Of a stretch of DNA of 64,000 nt, positions 46,367 through 57,438 are shown in pieces. The position numbers and the translations under genes were made by a program. This stretch comes from Pyrenochaeta sp. MPI-SDFR-AT-0127 (taxonomy: Eukaryota > Ascomycota > Dothideomycetes > Pleosporales > Cucurbitariaceae), in the NCBI GenBank assembly GCA_020747015.1, contig JAGTJM010000002.1:124001-188000 (forward strand). Reading direction: 5' to 3'. Under the pieces are notes generated by a model. It saw nothing but the letters and a program-made list of their open reading frames with translations. It did no database searches and had not been told where the DNA came from. Every line of letters starts with the position of its first letter. Position 1 is the first letter of the stretch.

Positions 46367-48633
46367 GGCCACGATGTCGGGTCAGCTAAGCTGATAACAG
46401 CAAAAACAGTCGACTTTGAAGCGCGTGCGCGTTTAAACCCTGGTCCTCTCTGATGTGTTGCATAGAATTGTGAGTGTCAAATATAGGTCGCCATGCAGAA
46501 GGGTGAGTTGGATTAGTTTAGCCAGGTGGTTCTGTTTGGCCTGGTCAGAGAACAAACGGACAAGGTGAGCAAAGCAGATTTGTGATTGGAAGTAGCAGCA
46601 AGCGTTTGGGAGAATGATGAAACTTGGGCGTGATGTCCGGATGTACGATTATGGCGAGGCGGACAGGGGACGATGCAAGCCTGAGGAATCAGACCGAGTC
46701 GGCGAATTTCTGAGGCAAACAGATGCCGGCTGTTTAATGCAGGCGGTTACCACAAAGCAGATAATGTTAGGTTGTGGAGTCTGAGCCTCTGCTGCGGCGG
46801 GCCAAGATTGGTGGAATTGGCGCTTGCTGATGATGTTGGCATTGAGCTGAGGAGAATTGAGCCTGAGCGCTTAGTGACGACGTGCAAATCGCTGGAATAT
46901 GGGCTGCTATGAAACACGGAATCGGTTGGGGTCCAAAAAGGGCTGCATGCTGCGTAACTGGGCGTAGAAGGGGAGGAGAGAAAAAAAAGACTGGAGTGAG
47001 ATGGGCTGAGAGTCAGAGAAGGTCAGTTTTGTTCTAGGCGAGAAGCAACGACAGCCACCATGGCGCCTTCCTGTGGACAAACAGGGCAAGACCAGACGTG
47101 CTGGAGGCTGTGGGGATTTTATTGGAAGGGTACATGTCAAACACGCCAACGCCGACGCGCATTATTGAGCTTATGTCACCATGGACTGTCGTTGGCTGTA
47201 GAGTTCGGTCGGGGAGGTGCCGGTCCCATTTGCTTTCATTTCCTGGGCCGTTCAATCTCTGGGTGAGGATATTGGGTCTCAGCTGCTGCGGGGGGGATCG
47301 CTGTGCTTAGAAAGGGGCACGAACCACGGCTGGCTTCTGTACTCTCTCTCGCTCTCTCTCATCTGACGTTGGCATGTCAGATGGGCGGAGTTGCAGCATC
47401 GTCGTGCCACACGAGGCCAATCGCATCGAGTAGCCAGGTCCGCAACCTCGTTCTCGGGAGCTGGACAGCAAGATCGCTGCTTGCATCTTCCTGTCCCCTG
47501 TCCTTTTGCTCGCCAAACACCAGTCCTAGACACGGCTGGTTCAGCGCGCGGTTACTGACAGCGACCGGCCCGCTTATCATCAGCCCCTTGTCCTAGCGCG
47601 ATCGGCAAAGGAGAAGCGATCCACTCACAGCTCAAACGACATCCACGAGGCAATTTCACGCTAGAGAGCCCCCAGGATTCCCTAATTATGGCTGCTTAGC
47701 GCAAAATCGCTATTGTTGCAGACGCTTGTCGTTAACCGTCGCAGTCCTCGTCAATATCACACAGGCTCACGGCAGAGAAGGTGGTCGGCCCCAACGAGCG
47801 GGGGGAAGAGAAGAAATGCCCCGCAAGCCACAGCCAAACAACAGAATCCGACCGGTCCGGCCGTCTGCTCGACCTGAAACCTCCAGGCCGTCATTGTTGC
47901 CAGCTCAGCAGCCTCGAAGCGCCCGCTGCGGCACCGCGGCACAGCTGCAGATCGAAAAGTCTATCGCGAACCACTGCTGTCAAAGCACATCACGCTGCAC
48001 TGCCTTGCATCACACTGTAGCGGTTGTTGGAAGCGCGACATTGGTTACGCAGTCATGACGCCTGCAGTCGATCAAAACAAGTCAGGTTCTGCAGCACAGT
48101 GGGACCAGGCTTGCGTTTGTGGATACAGGCGATGCCATTTGCAGACTCGTGGACTGACAACAGGATACTTGGCCCCGGTGTCGGATCTGTCGTTTCTCTC
48201 TGTTGGTGGTGTTTTGGGCCACGATGCTGCACCGCGCCAAACCCCTGCGTGCTTCACTGCATGCAGCCCCGTTGAAGACAAGTTCAAGCAGCATCGTCAC
48301 ACAACAGCAATCACCAGCTATCGTTCTGGGACCTGCTATATCTATGCCCAGCGTGTCTTGCGTGGACCAATGCACTGATATCAAATGTGAGACAATTAAT
48401 TTGGGTTTCCCAAGTGCTCGTTACACAAGTCACTATTGCGGAAGGCGATCAGTCGTGCCTTCCCACAGCCCAGTGCTGCTAGCACGTCCATCTGAAAAAC
48501 AATGTCAGCCATGAGATCACGCCGTATGTCTTGTATTGGCAGTAAGCTTCGGATGAGAAGGTACCATGACATGCATTACACTCCCTCGTCACATATCCGC
48601 CCAACAATATTAACACCCCTTGGCATCGCCGCT
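46367..48633. other. Long intergenic region
   Basis: About 2.3 kb with only frames below about 110 codons. It includes a CT-rich run (47340-47361). It probably holds the long 5' region of the AMPK-CBM gene and the 3' flank of the mannosidase gene. No RNA gene recognised. Confidence 0.5.
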
Positions 48634-50175
48634 TCACTGAAAGCTCGTCTGCAAAAGTGCCGGCTTGCGATCCTCCAAGTTTAAGATCATCTGTCCAAAG
48701 AGCCCATTCGCCCACGAGAACCATTGTCTCGTCCACCGATTCTGATCAAAGCTGTTGATGCTCTCGTGGATCAGGCCCAAGCCAGCAGTGCTACTCACAA
48801 TCTGCCTCAACTCATTCACAATCTCATCGTCGTTGTCCGTGGTCAGGATCCTCACAATCGACGCCATTGGCCAAGCCATACCTGGACCCTGGTGAGGACC
48901 ACCGATAGCATTAATGACGGGGCCGCGCATGTAGTAGGAATTAGCCGCACTGAGAATGAGCGAACGCGTATTGCTGTATGTCTGTGGGTCAACGGGGTAG
49001 CCGAGGAAGGGCGCAGAGAGCAGGGAGGGGATATTGGCATCGTCCATGATGGTACTGGAGCCAAAGCCGTCAACCTCAAAGGCATATATTTTGCCGAATT
49101 TGGGGTGATTGACCGTCCCGTGAGTTTCAATAGCATCCCGCAGTGATTGAGAGAGGTCAGACATCCTTTGTGCCAACGCCGCAGAGTTCCCTGTGTTGAG
49201 CTGGCTCATGATCTCTGAAGTAGTCGCCAGGTAAGAGCTGAACATCATGTTTGCTGGGATGTACAATTGGAAGATGGTAGAATCGTCGCTTGGTCGGAAA
49301 CCGCTCCGGATGAGGCCTGTACCATTCGCCACTGGATTCCCGATTCCATCATTCGCAAATGTCTCGGTCGCGCGTGTCGTGTAGCGGGTAAAGGTATATG
49401 GGCTTTGCAGAACCGCTCCATCTGAACCGTAGGTTGGTAAAGCCATATCTTGTGCTACCTTAAGGACAGCTTCCACGGCTTGGACCCACTGAAACTTGCC
49501 AAAGAACTCGTAGTCACCTGTTGCATTATAGTACTCGGTGGAAATCTGCAAGAAAGCTGCGAGCGAATCGAGTTCGTACTTGCATTCAAACACAGAATCA
49601 TTCGAGTATCTCGGGAAAACATTATCTTGGCTTGCGGCATCGTTCTTAGCTATTCCAATACCGCTCTCAACTGGTGGCTGGAAAGAGTTGCAGTATGGTG
49701 AAGTAAGTAGGTAGCGCGCCTGGAGGTTGATAACGCCGCGATAGAGACTGGCGATTGAGTTGGGGTCGCTGCTCGCATTCAGGAGTGGTAGGTAGCTTTG
49801 CATTTGGTTTGAAGAGTCGCGCAGCCACATCGCGTTGATATCTCCGGTAATGATAAAAGTTAACTCTTCCTCAACATTATTGGCTGCATATCCTTTCCAC
49901 TTGATAGCAGTGTCAAGTGTGTTGGGATATGCATTCTGAAAAAGTCGGTATAGATCTGGGTCCTTGATGACGGATTCCATGCGCGTGAGCGTGTCTTCGA
50001 TACCTTGCGACTTGAAAGTTCGGCATTCTTCCGATGGTCGTTGGTACGCAAGTTTGTACTTGCCAGAGCTTAGCGGTTCGTGAACTTGCTTTGCATAATC
50101 AATGTATTCCGGACACTGCGCGGTGACTAGTATGGGCAAGTTGGATAATATGCCGAGAGCCTTGAAGTGACGCAT
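48634..50175 (-). CDS. Secreted GH125 exo-alpha-1,6-mannosidase-like protein
   Basis: Intronless, 513 codons from the ATG at 50175; the open frame begins three codons upstream at TTG. A signal peptide (MRHFKALGILSNLPILVTAQ) precedes the (alpha/alpha)6-barrel domain of GH125 (DUF1237, Mug157-like). Motifs seen: GDINAMWLRDSSNQMQSYLP, FECKYELDSLAAFLQI, SGFRPSDDST (Asp at about 297-298), GGPHQGPGMAWPMASIVRIL and GLIHESINSFD (Glu at about 471). The Asp and Glu of the last two groups are plausible general acid and base. GH125 enzymes release alpha-1,6-linked mannose. Several N-glycosylation sequons (NAS, NDS, NAT) fit secretion. It is divergent from the Zn2Cys6 gene. Confidence 0.92.
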   Translation of the reverse strand: MRHFKALGILSNLPILVTAQCPEYIDYAKQVHEPLSSGKYKLAYQRPSEECRTFKSQGIEDTLTRMESVIKDPDLYRLFQNAYPNTLDTAIKWKGYAANNVEEELTFIITGDINAMWLRDSSNQMQSYLPLLNASSDPNSIASLYRGVINLQARYLLTSPYCNSFQPPVESGIGIAKNDAASQDNVFPRYSNDSVFECKYELDSLAAFLQISTEYYNATGDYEFFGKFQWVQAVEAVLKVAQDMALPTYGSDGAVLQSPYTFTRYTTRATETFANDGIGNPVANGTGLIRSGFRPSDDSTIFQLYIPANMMFSSYLATTSEIMSQLNTGNSAALAQRMSDLSQSLRDAIETHGTVNHPKFGKIYAFEVDGFGSSTIMDDANIPSLLSAPFLGYPVDPQTYSNTRSLILSAANSYYMRGPVINAIGGPHQGPGMAWPMASIVRILTTDNDDEIVNELRQIVSSTAGLGLIHESINSFDQNRWTRQWFSWANGLFGQMILNLEDRKPALLQTSFQ

Positions 50176-50936
50176 TTTGAGCAAGTTGATGCTGTTGACG
50201 ATCGTGAAGACGGTCGGAAATTGTTGAGCAGGAATATACTGACGGCGGACATGATCTATGTAAAGACGATGCGAACTGCAACCAGGGTCGCGCGTTCAAA
50301 TGACCCAACCAACGCTTTACCTTCCATATTGCTTTACCCCACATGCTGATCCCATGCACAAGGCCGGATGTAACGCTTGATGAAGCTATACAGCCTGGAT
50401 TGTTGGGCCATGAGCTTTCGACGTCATAATGCTTATCCAAGTGAGAGCGACAGTCAGCAGATGCAGAAGACTCTTCAAAATAAGAAGGTGATAGCAGCCT
50501 TGGGTCAACTGTCATCCACTTCGACTTGTCAACTGACCAAGGCAGGGTAGCCTGTAGTTCTCGGTGGATGGCGGAGAAAACATTCAAGCTTTAATGATTT
50601 GCGGGGTGGCTCCACGCGCACGCCCAAAGTGGAAGGCACTACGCCATGAGAGGAAATGGCGCCCGCCTTGCACATCTATACATTGGCAAGTTATGCATAC
50701 GATGTCACGATGGCATTTGTGAGGAGGATGGCGACGAAAACACCTCAGATATTTGAGAGCTGTAAAAATGGTGTTGAGCTGAATCTGATCCAGACGAATG
50801 GCGCGATACCTAAACAGGCTAGCGTCTCGGCAATAGAAACTCCGAAAGGCATCCATCATCTCACTCCTAGTCTAGTCAAACATCAATCTTATACTCATCA
50901 GCCCGAAGAGACCGGCGGCTACTTCGGAAATTTAAC
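50176..50936. promoter_or_regulatory. Divergent promoter region, GH125 and Zn2Cys6 genes
   Basis: 761 bp between start codons. Overlapping frames on both strands (for example 50099-50587 minus) show no domains. Confidence 0.5.
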
Positions 50937-52439
50937 ATGTCTGCTCGAAGACCCCATCCCAAATCAAGGCTCGGCTGTACAGAGTGCAAACGTAGGCGGA
51001 TCAAGGTACGCTATTGTGAATCTTGTCTGGTAGCTTTATCAACGGCGCTACCCAATGGCTACCTGCGTCAAAGCCCGATCGGACATTGATCTAGTCCATT
51101 CGCCATGTCTTAGGGAGGACAATTGTAACACGCTAACCAGCTCAGATAGTGTGACGAAAGCCGTCCCGAATGCGAGAATTGCCGGCGACGTGGGAGTATT
51201 TGCAGTTTCCACGTTTTCGATCCAATTCTCAAACCTTCAAGGTTGTCAGTGTTCTCGACCGGGAAGGCTCCATCGCGAATCCATATCTTTGCGCAGAAAC
51301 CCGATGGGTTTTCAGACCCTCTACCAGATCATGGACTCTTGGATCTCAGTGTTCAAAATGAAATCGTGCAGCAGTTCCCAGAGCCAGACCGGCCGCGCCT
51401 CCTGGAAATCTTGCAACACTTTGCAGCCGAGACTATACCAACCTTGAGCTCTGGGCTTGAACCTCGAGCCGCCTGGCAGAAAGCTCTGCCGGTGCTCACA
51501 GCTAGCCATAAATTCGTAACACATAGCATCCTCGCAGTGGGCTCACTCCATCTTGCACGGCTTGCTAGAACGGAAAGTGAGCGAGAGGCCTATAATGACA
51601 TAGCCGCGACTCAGATGAACTCTGGAATGACAAAGTACCGCATCGAAGTCCAAAACGTGACGACAATGAACGCCGAGGCCTTGTTCGCTTTCTCAACAAA
51701 CCTGACAACGTTTGTCCTTCTTACTGCTAACACCGACTGCAAGGGTGCTTTAACGTCAATCAAGAGTGATAACCCTTCGGCAGAGGACAGGCTCGCCTTG
51801 GTCTCAGCCCTGTCAGGTGCCGTTTTGAGGATTTTTCGCTCTATCCGTGGAGTACTGGTTATCATTGTCCCTTGTTGGAATCATATCCGAGAGGGAACCC
51901 TACAGCCCGTCCTTGAACGCGAATGGTGGCCTCCACGTGTTCCAGTGACGCCAGAAGAGGTCGTCCAGGATCGAAGTCTTCAGCGTTTAGAAACTATGTG
52001 GTCTCGTCCAGGAAGAACTTACGATTACTCCTTTGACCTTCTGCGACAAACGTTGAAAAGTTTACGGGAAACGTTCGCCCTGGTTTCTAGACTGCTATCT
52101 CTTGCTCAATCAAATGATTCGACATGTGTGTCGACTTTCGACTGGACTTCGGTTATCCATTGGCCTGTTTCATTGGGAGTGGACTTCATCACGTTGCTCG
52201 AACAACGCTCTGTGGAAGCATGGGTACTCATCGCACATTACGCAATATTACCAGCAAAAATCAAGGGAATCTTGTGGCTCGATGGCTTTGCTAGCAATCT
52301 CTTAACGACGGCTGCACTTGTCATAGGTGAGCACAACTGGGATTGGATCTCATGGCCTGCGGCTGCAGTTGATCTTGATTTGAAAAGCCTACGACACCTT
52401 ACAAGCGTCTCTCCACAGACTAATATGTTGTCCTTCTGA
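50937..52439 (+). CDS. Zn2Cys6 transcription factor, sterol-uptake-regulator type
   Basis: Model: 50937-51005 joined to 51150-52439, a 144-nt intron with a GCTAACC branch, 452 residues. The intron splits the DNA-binding domain after RLGCTECKRRRIK; exon 2 resumes CDESRPECENCRRRGSIC. This gives C14, C17, C24, C31, C34 and C41, the exact CX2CX6CX6CX2CX6C spacing. The C-terminal part (HFAAETIPTLS, THSILAVGSLHLA, FSTNLTTFVLL) matches the fungal-specific effector region found in Upc2/sterol uptake control-like proteins. It is expected to bind CGG-containing sites in the nucleus. Targets are unknown; the neighbouring divergent GH125 gene is a candidate by position only. Confidence 0.9.
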
Positions 52440-52812
52440 CCGGTTGTGGTATATACCACGCCACCGCTACAGGCCGGCCTTTGTCGATATGCATTTGCAA
52501 CAACATTTCGCTATCTACATCCAGTAGAGCAATGGCCAAGGCTCTGCATGTCATGTATGAACACACCAAACGCCAGGAACCCTCAAAACTGCCAGAAACA
52601 GATTGACCTTCGACCGGCTAATATCATAATGCTCTTACAGCCTTCCTCCTTCTGATAATCAGCAGTTGCACTTGTATTGGAGACGTCACTAGTCTGCCTC
52701 TCGCCTGTTGGTACCCGATGGCACCTGAACTTTTCCGTGACTCATACTATATACAGTTCGTAACCATTCGTTGTTCGTATGTCTTATTCATAGAGCGCGA
52801 CGGGATGCTCTT
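52440..52812. other. Convergent 3' region
   Basis: No gene seen between the stop of the Zn2Cys6 gene and that of the small membrane protein. Confidence 0.55.
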
Positions 52813-53178
52813 TCACCCGTACGTTGTGTTGCTGTTGGCACTGGTCCGGTCAGATAAAGTTCTTTGTAACAGCAGCGGAAAGGATCCATACCTCGGGCTC
52901 ATCGGAGCATGGGCTAAATGTCGATTCGATGGACCGTGAAAGTTTTGCACTTGGACCTTTGCAAACTTTCCCCAGTTTCGCTCTCTGACTTCCCTCATGT
53001 ACGCATCTTGCTCTGGTGTTCGGGAGTTCCAACTGGATTCGTCCTCAATGTCCCCGCCATAGAATCGGAACACCGCGAACCCACAAACGACCATTCCGCC
53101 GGCTCCAATAATGACTAGGAAGATGATTAGGGCTGGGGCTATCTCGAACCCCATGTTGTCTCTTTTTTGAAGGATCAT
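52813..53178 (-). CDS. Small single-pass membrane protein, unknown function
   Basis: 121 codons from the ATG at 53178. The open frame extends about 100 codons upstream, but that part looks non-coding, while MILQKRDNMGFEIAPALIIF starts a clear membrane segment (FEIAPALIIFLVIIGAGGMVVCGF). It continues AVFRFYGGD, a charged stretch with EQDAYMREVRERNWG, and a Pro/Ser-rich end. This layout (short lumenal end, one TM, MREVR-type juxtamembrane helix) resembles a small conserved ascomycete membrane protein, without known function. The last 20 codons may be intron read-through, since a possible donor GTATGG lies near codon 97. Confidence 0.55.
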   Translation of the reverse strand: MILQKRDNMGFEIAPALIIFLVIIGAGGMVVCGFAVFRFYGGDIEDESSWNSRTPEQDAYMREVRERNWGKFAKVQVQNFHGPSNRHLAHAPMSPRYGSFPLLLQRTLSDRTSANSNTTYG

Positions 53179-54932
53179 GGTTGTGGTATGCACCTCGAGG
53201 GTCCGTATGGCGACAGTTACTGGTGAGACAGGACAAGAGCGGGGAGTTGGAAAGTGGTTTGGAATGGAAAATGTATCTAATAGAGGTAAAGGACCAACTT
53301 TGAGTATTTCAACTACTAGAAGCGGGAGCTCCGGAAGCTGCAAGTGAGTGAGCGATTGGAGAGTTTCGGGCTTACGACGACAAGGGACCCCAACGATGAA
53401 AGCAAATGCCCGAACGTAGAAACGCCAAGTGTTGAAAACAATTCTGCAGCAACGTTTGGCAACGGAACAGCAACCACTTGTACTCATCTAGTGCTCAGCA
53501 TCTCGGATCTTCCTATCGCTCCTTCACACTGCAGGAAACATATGGGTCAAAGAAATCATACCACTGCCCATTCCGTACTAGCCCATCATTACAGGAACCT
53601 CTAATTGGCCACATCGTGTTTTACGTGAGCGAGTTGCAGAATTCGGGCCAGTCAAAACTCCGTGAGCCCGCACTTGTCCGCGAATTGCGTGAGGACTAGC
53701 CTCAGGAACGCGTCACCTTAACTAATGCTTCTACGCAGGTCCTCGTGGTGTATCGGATCGTTCGGCGTGGCTATGCTAAAACGGTTTCGGATTCACGCTT
53801 GTCCCGTTCTTGGGGTTTTGGCAGGCTCTCTTTATTCTTAGCCTACCCACAATAGACAGCCTGTCAGGGGACATGTCGTCACGAGCTTGGAAGGCAGAGG
53901 AAAATGTTGATGGTGGATCGGGATGCGGATGTTGTTTGCGTGATGAGTAAGCCGCCTCTACCCGCATGACGCGTCCAACGTTAGCGAAGGCGTTCTTCAA
54001 GAGCTGGGGTTCAACTGAATCGCTTAAACGATATACGAAGCGTTGAATACGACATTCCTCGATTATATTGAAACAGCCCTGTCAGGATCGAACTCTCCTT
54101 CCATCGCCTGATGCCGTACGATTATCAATGTCATGTCGACAGAATGCTACGTGCAACCATAAGAGGATTACAAGTAGATGATTTACGCGCCAGGATGTGT
54201 CCAGTCAGCCCAACACTTCGTGCGGAACAGCCTACACCGAAAAAGGCTAACTATGGTACCAAAATATTAGAAGATTTGAGGCCCAACGAGCGACCCAGCG
54301 ATATCGCAGCACAATGCGCCCACTCTACCCCATCTTCACTATAGTGTCCTTGTCAGGCTTTCACCCATACCTGCTGCGATTGCAATTTGATCAACTTACA
54401 ACGAAAGGGTACCTATGTTTGATGGCGACTCTTCGCACGATACGATGCCTGCAAAAAACATCCACAAACATAACGAGGCTGGTATTGATGCCTACCCGGG
54501 TCACCACGAAGATTGTATCAGTATTTTCGAAGAGTTGAAGAGAATTCATGGATGGTTGTTTGTTTGTTGACGTTACAGATAATATTGATGAGAAGAGTTA
54601 GCGCAACGAGATGGTCGAGGAGATGGTACTGAGGAAGATAAGAACAATCAGTGATATCATAAACTGGTACACGACAGACGAGGAAGCAATGATGACGACC
54701 TGGAGGTACTCTGTACTCTATCAAAGCTTCATACATCACCCAAGGCATTCAAAACTATTGACATGAGTGAGCGGACCTTCAGTAAGTAGCACATCGCACA
54801 TGTTCAGTAGAATTGAAGAACGACAGTGTACCTCATGGATGTGTGATGAAAATGCAATTTCCTAAGGTACTACCGAAAGGAACGTTTTATGGCTTCCGAA
54901 ATCCTGCATATGGTTGTGGTTTCTTAGGCCAT
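53179..54932. other. Intergenic, no gene seen
   Basis: Short frames on both strands only. It holds the promoter of the small membrane protein gene and the 3' flank of the AA9 gene. Confidence 0.55.
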
Positions 54933-55807
54933 CTATGCGAAGTCACGAGCGTGGTCCCTCTCTTCCCTCTTCGCCAGCTTGACCAGCGCTGGCCCTGGGG
55001 TAGTGTATCCAGTATAAGAGGTGTACAAGTTGAACAAAATGCCGGGATCAGTCGCCCTGCAGGAGGGTCGAAATTAGTGCGATGTTCAGGTAGGATTCAT
55101 CCTTGGAGACTTACTTGTAGAAGCTGGTCGCTGGGACACCGCCGCTCAACTTGGTCGTACCCGAGCCCTCAACCTTGAAGTTCACACACTGCGGGTATGC
55201 TTGTGCGCCGTTGGTCTGGCCAGCAGCGTGGAGAGCGATGATCTCGTGGCGGATGACATAGTTTCCGGGTGCAAGGTTGGGAATCGTAAGGCCCCCTTAA
55301 AGTATAGTGTTAGTAAGTAGCCTTGGAGTAGCTTTAGAGTTTCCACTTACAAGAGAAGTTGTTCTTGACAAGATCGTCGGTCACCCAGGCACCGGGGTTG
55401 CTGCCAGACTTCCATGCTCCACTTTGAATCTTTGTCCAGAGCAGACTCGCTGGCGCCACGGCACCGCAGTCTCCATTACACGCCGCTATGTACTCCTGCA
55501 CTGGGCCTGCGTGGCTCGTCGGCCATGTGTCCCAGACAAAGGTCACCTTCGACCCAGGCTTGACTGACACATACGCGCCATTGCTCTTGGCTACCTTGTG
55601 GCACACGATATCGACTGAGCCAAACTTATCGGGCGAAACGAAGCCATTATCAAGATTGTCGGCTTGCCATCCTACCGTAGCAGGGATGGGGTTCTGGTAC
55701 TTCAAGGCAGAATTCCAGCCTTGATATGTCACGCCATCGGCAATGACTTTCTCGACGTGGCCGTGAGCCGCGACGAGGGCGGGGAGGACAAGCAAAAGGG
55801 AGAGCAT
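54933..55807 (-). CDS. AA9 lytic polysaccharide monooxygenase
   Basis: Model (complement): 55351-55807, 55115-55295, 54933-55056, introns of 55 and 58 nt, 253 residues. The signal peptide MLSLLLVLPALVAA is followed directly by HGHVEKV, so the mature N-terminal His can form the copper histidine brace. The second His lies in WPTSHAGPVQEY. The Gln and axial Tyr positions fit GAQAYPQC (QxY). Cysteines in IAACNGDC and PQCVNF fit the family disulfides. Exon 2 carries NLAPGNYVIRHEIIALHAAG and exon 3 ends TSYTGYTTPGPALVKLAKR plus a few charged residues. There is no CBM1. AA9 enzymes oxidatively cleave cellulose or related beta-glucans outside the cell. Confidence 0.95.
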
Positions 55808-55916
55808 TGTGTACAAGACGTTATGTCAAGATAAGGTTGGTTGAAGAGAGGGATCGTCGAAGATGTACAGAGATACTTCCTAACAAGCAAGTTTCTTACC
55901 CGGATTTCACGCTCTC

Positions 55917-55922
55917 TATATA
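55917..55922 (-). promoter_or_regulatory. TATA-like box of the AA9 gene
   Basis: TATATA about 110 bp upstream of the ATG on the minus strand, a plausible core promoter for a strongly regulated secreted enzyme. Confidence 0.45.
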
Positions 55923-57010
55923 GACGTCCTGGACATTACTCGCAAAGCTCCGATGCCCGCATCCACCACCACATGCAGCGCTTCCGCTTCCTTTGCAATA
56001 AAGAAATCATTTATCCCAACTGCTCGACCCGGTACATGAGTCGCAAGCCATCCGCTTAGGGCAATTCCATTGTTCGCCACGCAACAACTCAGTCGAGGGG
56101 TCGAGAATTGTACGGTCGGGTGACTGGATGGAGTGGAGGCGATAGGTCAAGTGGAGGCGAATGGTACTTGATTAATATCGAGGTTGTGCTGTGTGCCTGG
56201 TGCAGAGCACGCGAAGCTTCGACGGGGATGCCGGGTAATATATCGTCGGCTATGAGAATGCCACCAATGCTTGGAAGATGGACCTAAGTCTGAGTGTACT
56301 GACATGTCATTTCCTGTTTGTACGAGAAATAAAATAACAGCCAAAGGGGAGAAGAATCCTGCTGAAGGTTCAACTAAGTTTGGGTTTGAGTGTTATCTCC
56401 ACAAACGCCAAGTTTCGATTGGAGGCTTTGAAAGCCGTGACATTCGGCCATGCGGCAACGTTGAAGCCCTACCACGGCTCTTGCATGCCGTGCAACCTCT
56501 ACCCCACGGGGTCATCAATCGTGCAGCGCCTGCTAATTGCCGTTTTTGGCTCCGCATCCAAACAAGCCATGTGTGGTGGCGTCATGTGTTCCACGAGTTT
56601 GGGGCCCTTCATTCGCCTGCACTTTAATGAAGTTAGATTGTATACGGACCGGCGTACCGAACTTCAGCCATCCTACACCAAGAACGCGAGGCTGATTACC
56701 GAAAAAGTCATTCTCATTCGCATACGGCGCCAGAATATTCTGTGGGCTTTTGTCGACGAAGGGCGCTTGCTAGGGCCTTGATGTGGGTCCGCATGTGCAA
56801 GTTTTGCTGAACGAGGTTATCGAAAACTCTGGGCAAACATTCGATCATGAAACTATAGCCAACAAGTTGTTGATCGATCTCTACCTTCCAGCCGATTCAT
56901 GGTATGGATTTGTATAGTGTCGTTACAAACAAGCGCGAAGTTCAGCACTCTGCGCATGGTAACACGGAATGAGTAATGGGTGCATGTGTGGAGAAGGCGT
57001 AGTATCAACA
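55923..57010. other. Intergenic, upstream of the AA9 gene
   Basis: The remaining promoter of the AA9 gene lies here. A 133-codon plus-strand frame at 56380-56781 has no motif and is not accepted. Confidence 0.5.
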
Positions 57011-57240
57011 TCAACAGCAAAAAAATCCAGGAAACACGACATGATCAATAAAAAGCCAGGGGCTCCATTTTTCTAGAATATACACACCTGCGGTTCCACA
57101 CCTGTCGAACAGAGCATAGGCATAGGCATAATCGTAAATCCCGTCGCCATTCTCGCAAAACGAATGAAGAGTTCGACCACATTTCGCGCCGAATTCCAAC
57201 TCAAACCAATGGTTGGATGAGTCAAGGTTCCAAACAGATA
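57011..57240 (-). other. Possible coding fragment, cysteine-containing
   Basis: A minus-strand frame reads SGLLDLSVWNLD, then FELEFGAKCGRTLHSFCENG, IYDYAYAYALFDRCGTAGVY and ends GFFCC. It is preceded by a good acceptor (TTCTGACATAG) and a donor 57 nt upstream, but the frame before that donor does not join cleanly. It may be the last exon of a small secreted protein gene or a relic. No family recognised. Confidence 0.25.
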
Positions 57241-57438
57241 GGTCTAGGAGCCCGCTGTCGCTATGTCAGAACATGAGAGTATTGTGATCTTGCTACAACC
57301 TCGGAAGCAAAACCTACATTCGTCTGACTATCGTTCAGCATGCGTGGAGATGCGCCGAAGTCGACATGGACGGCGTCGATACGGAAGTGATGTCCAGATA
57401 GCTGTCCACCTTGGTTGAGTTGTGAGCCGTATCTTGGC

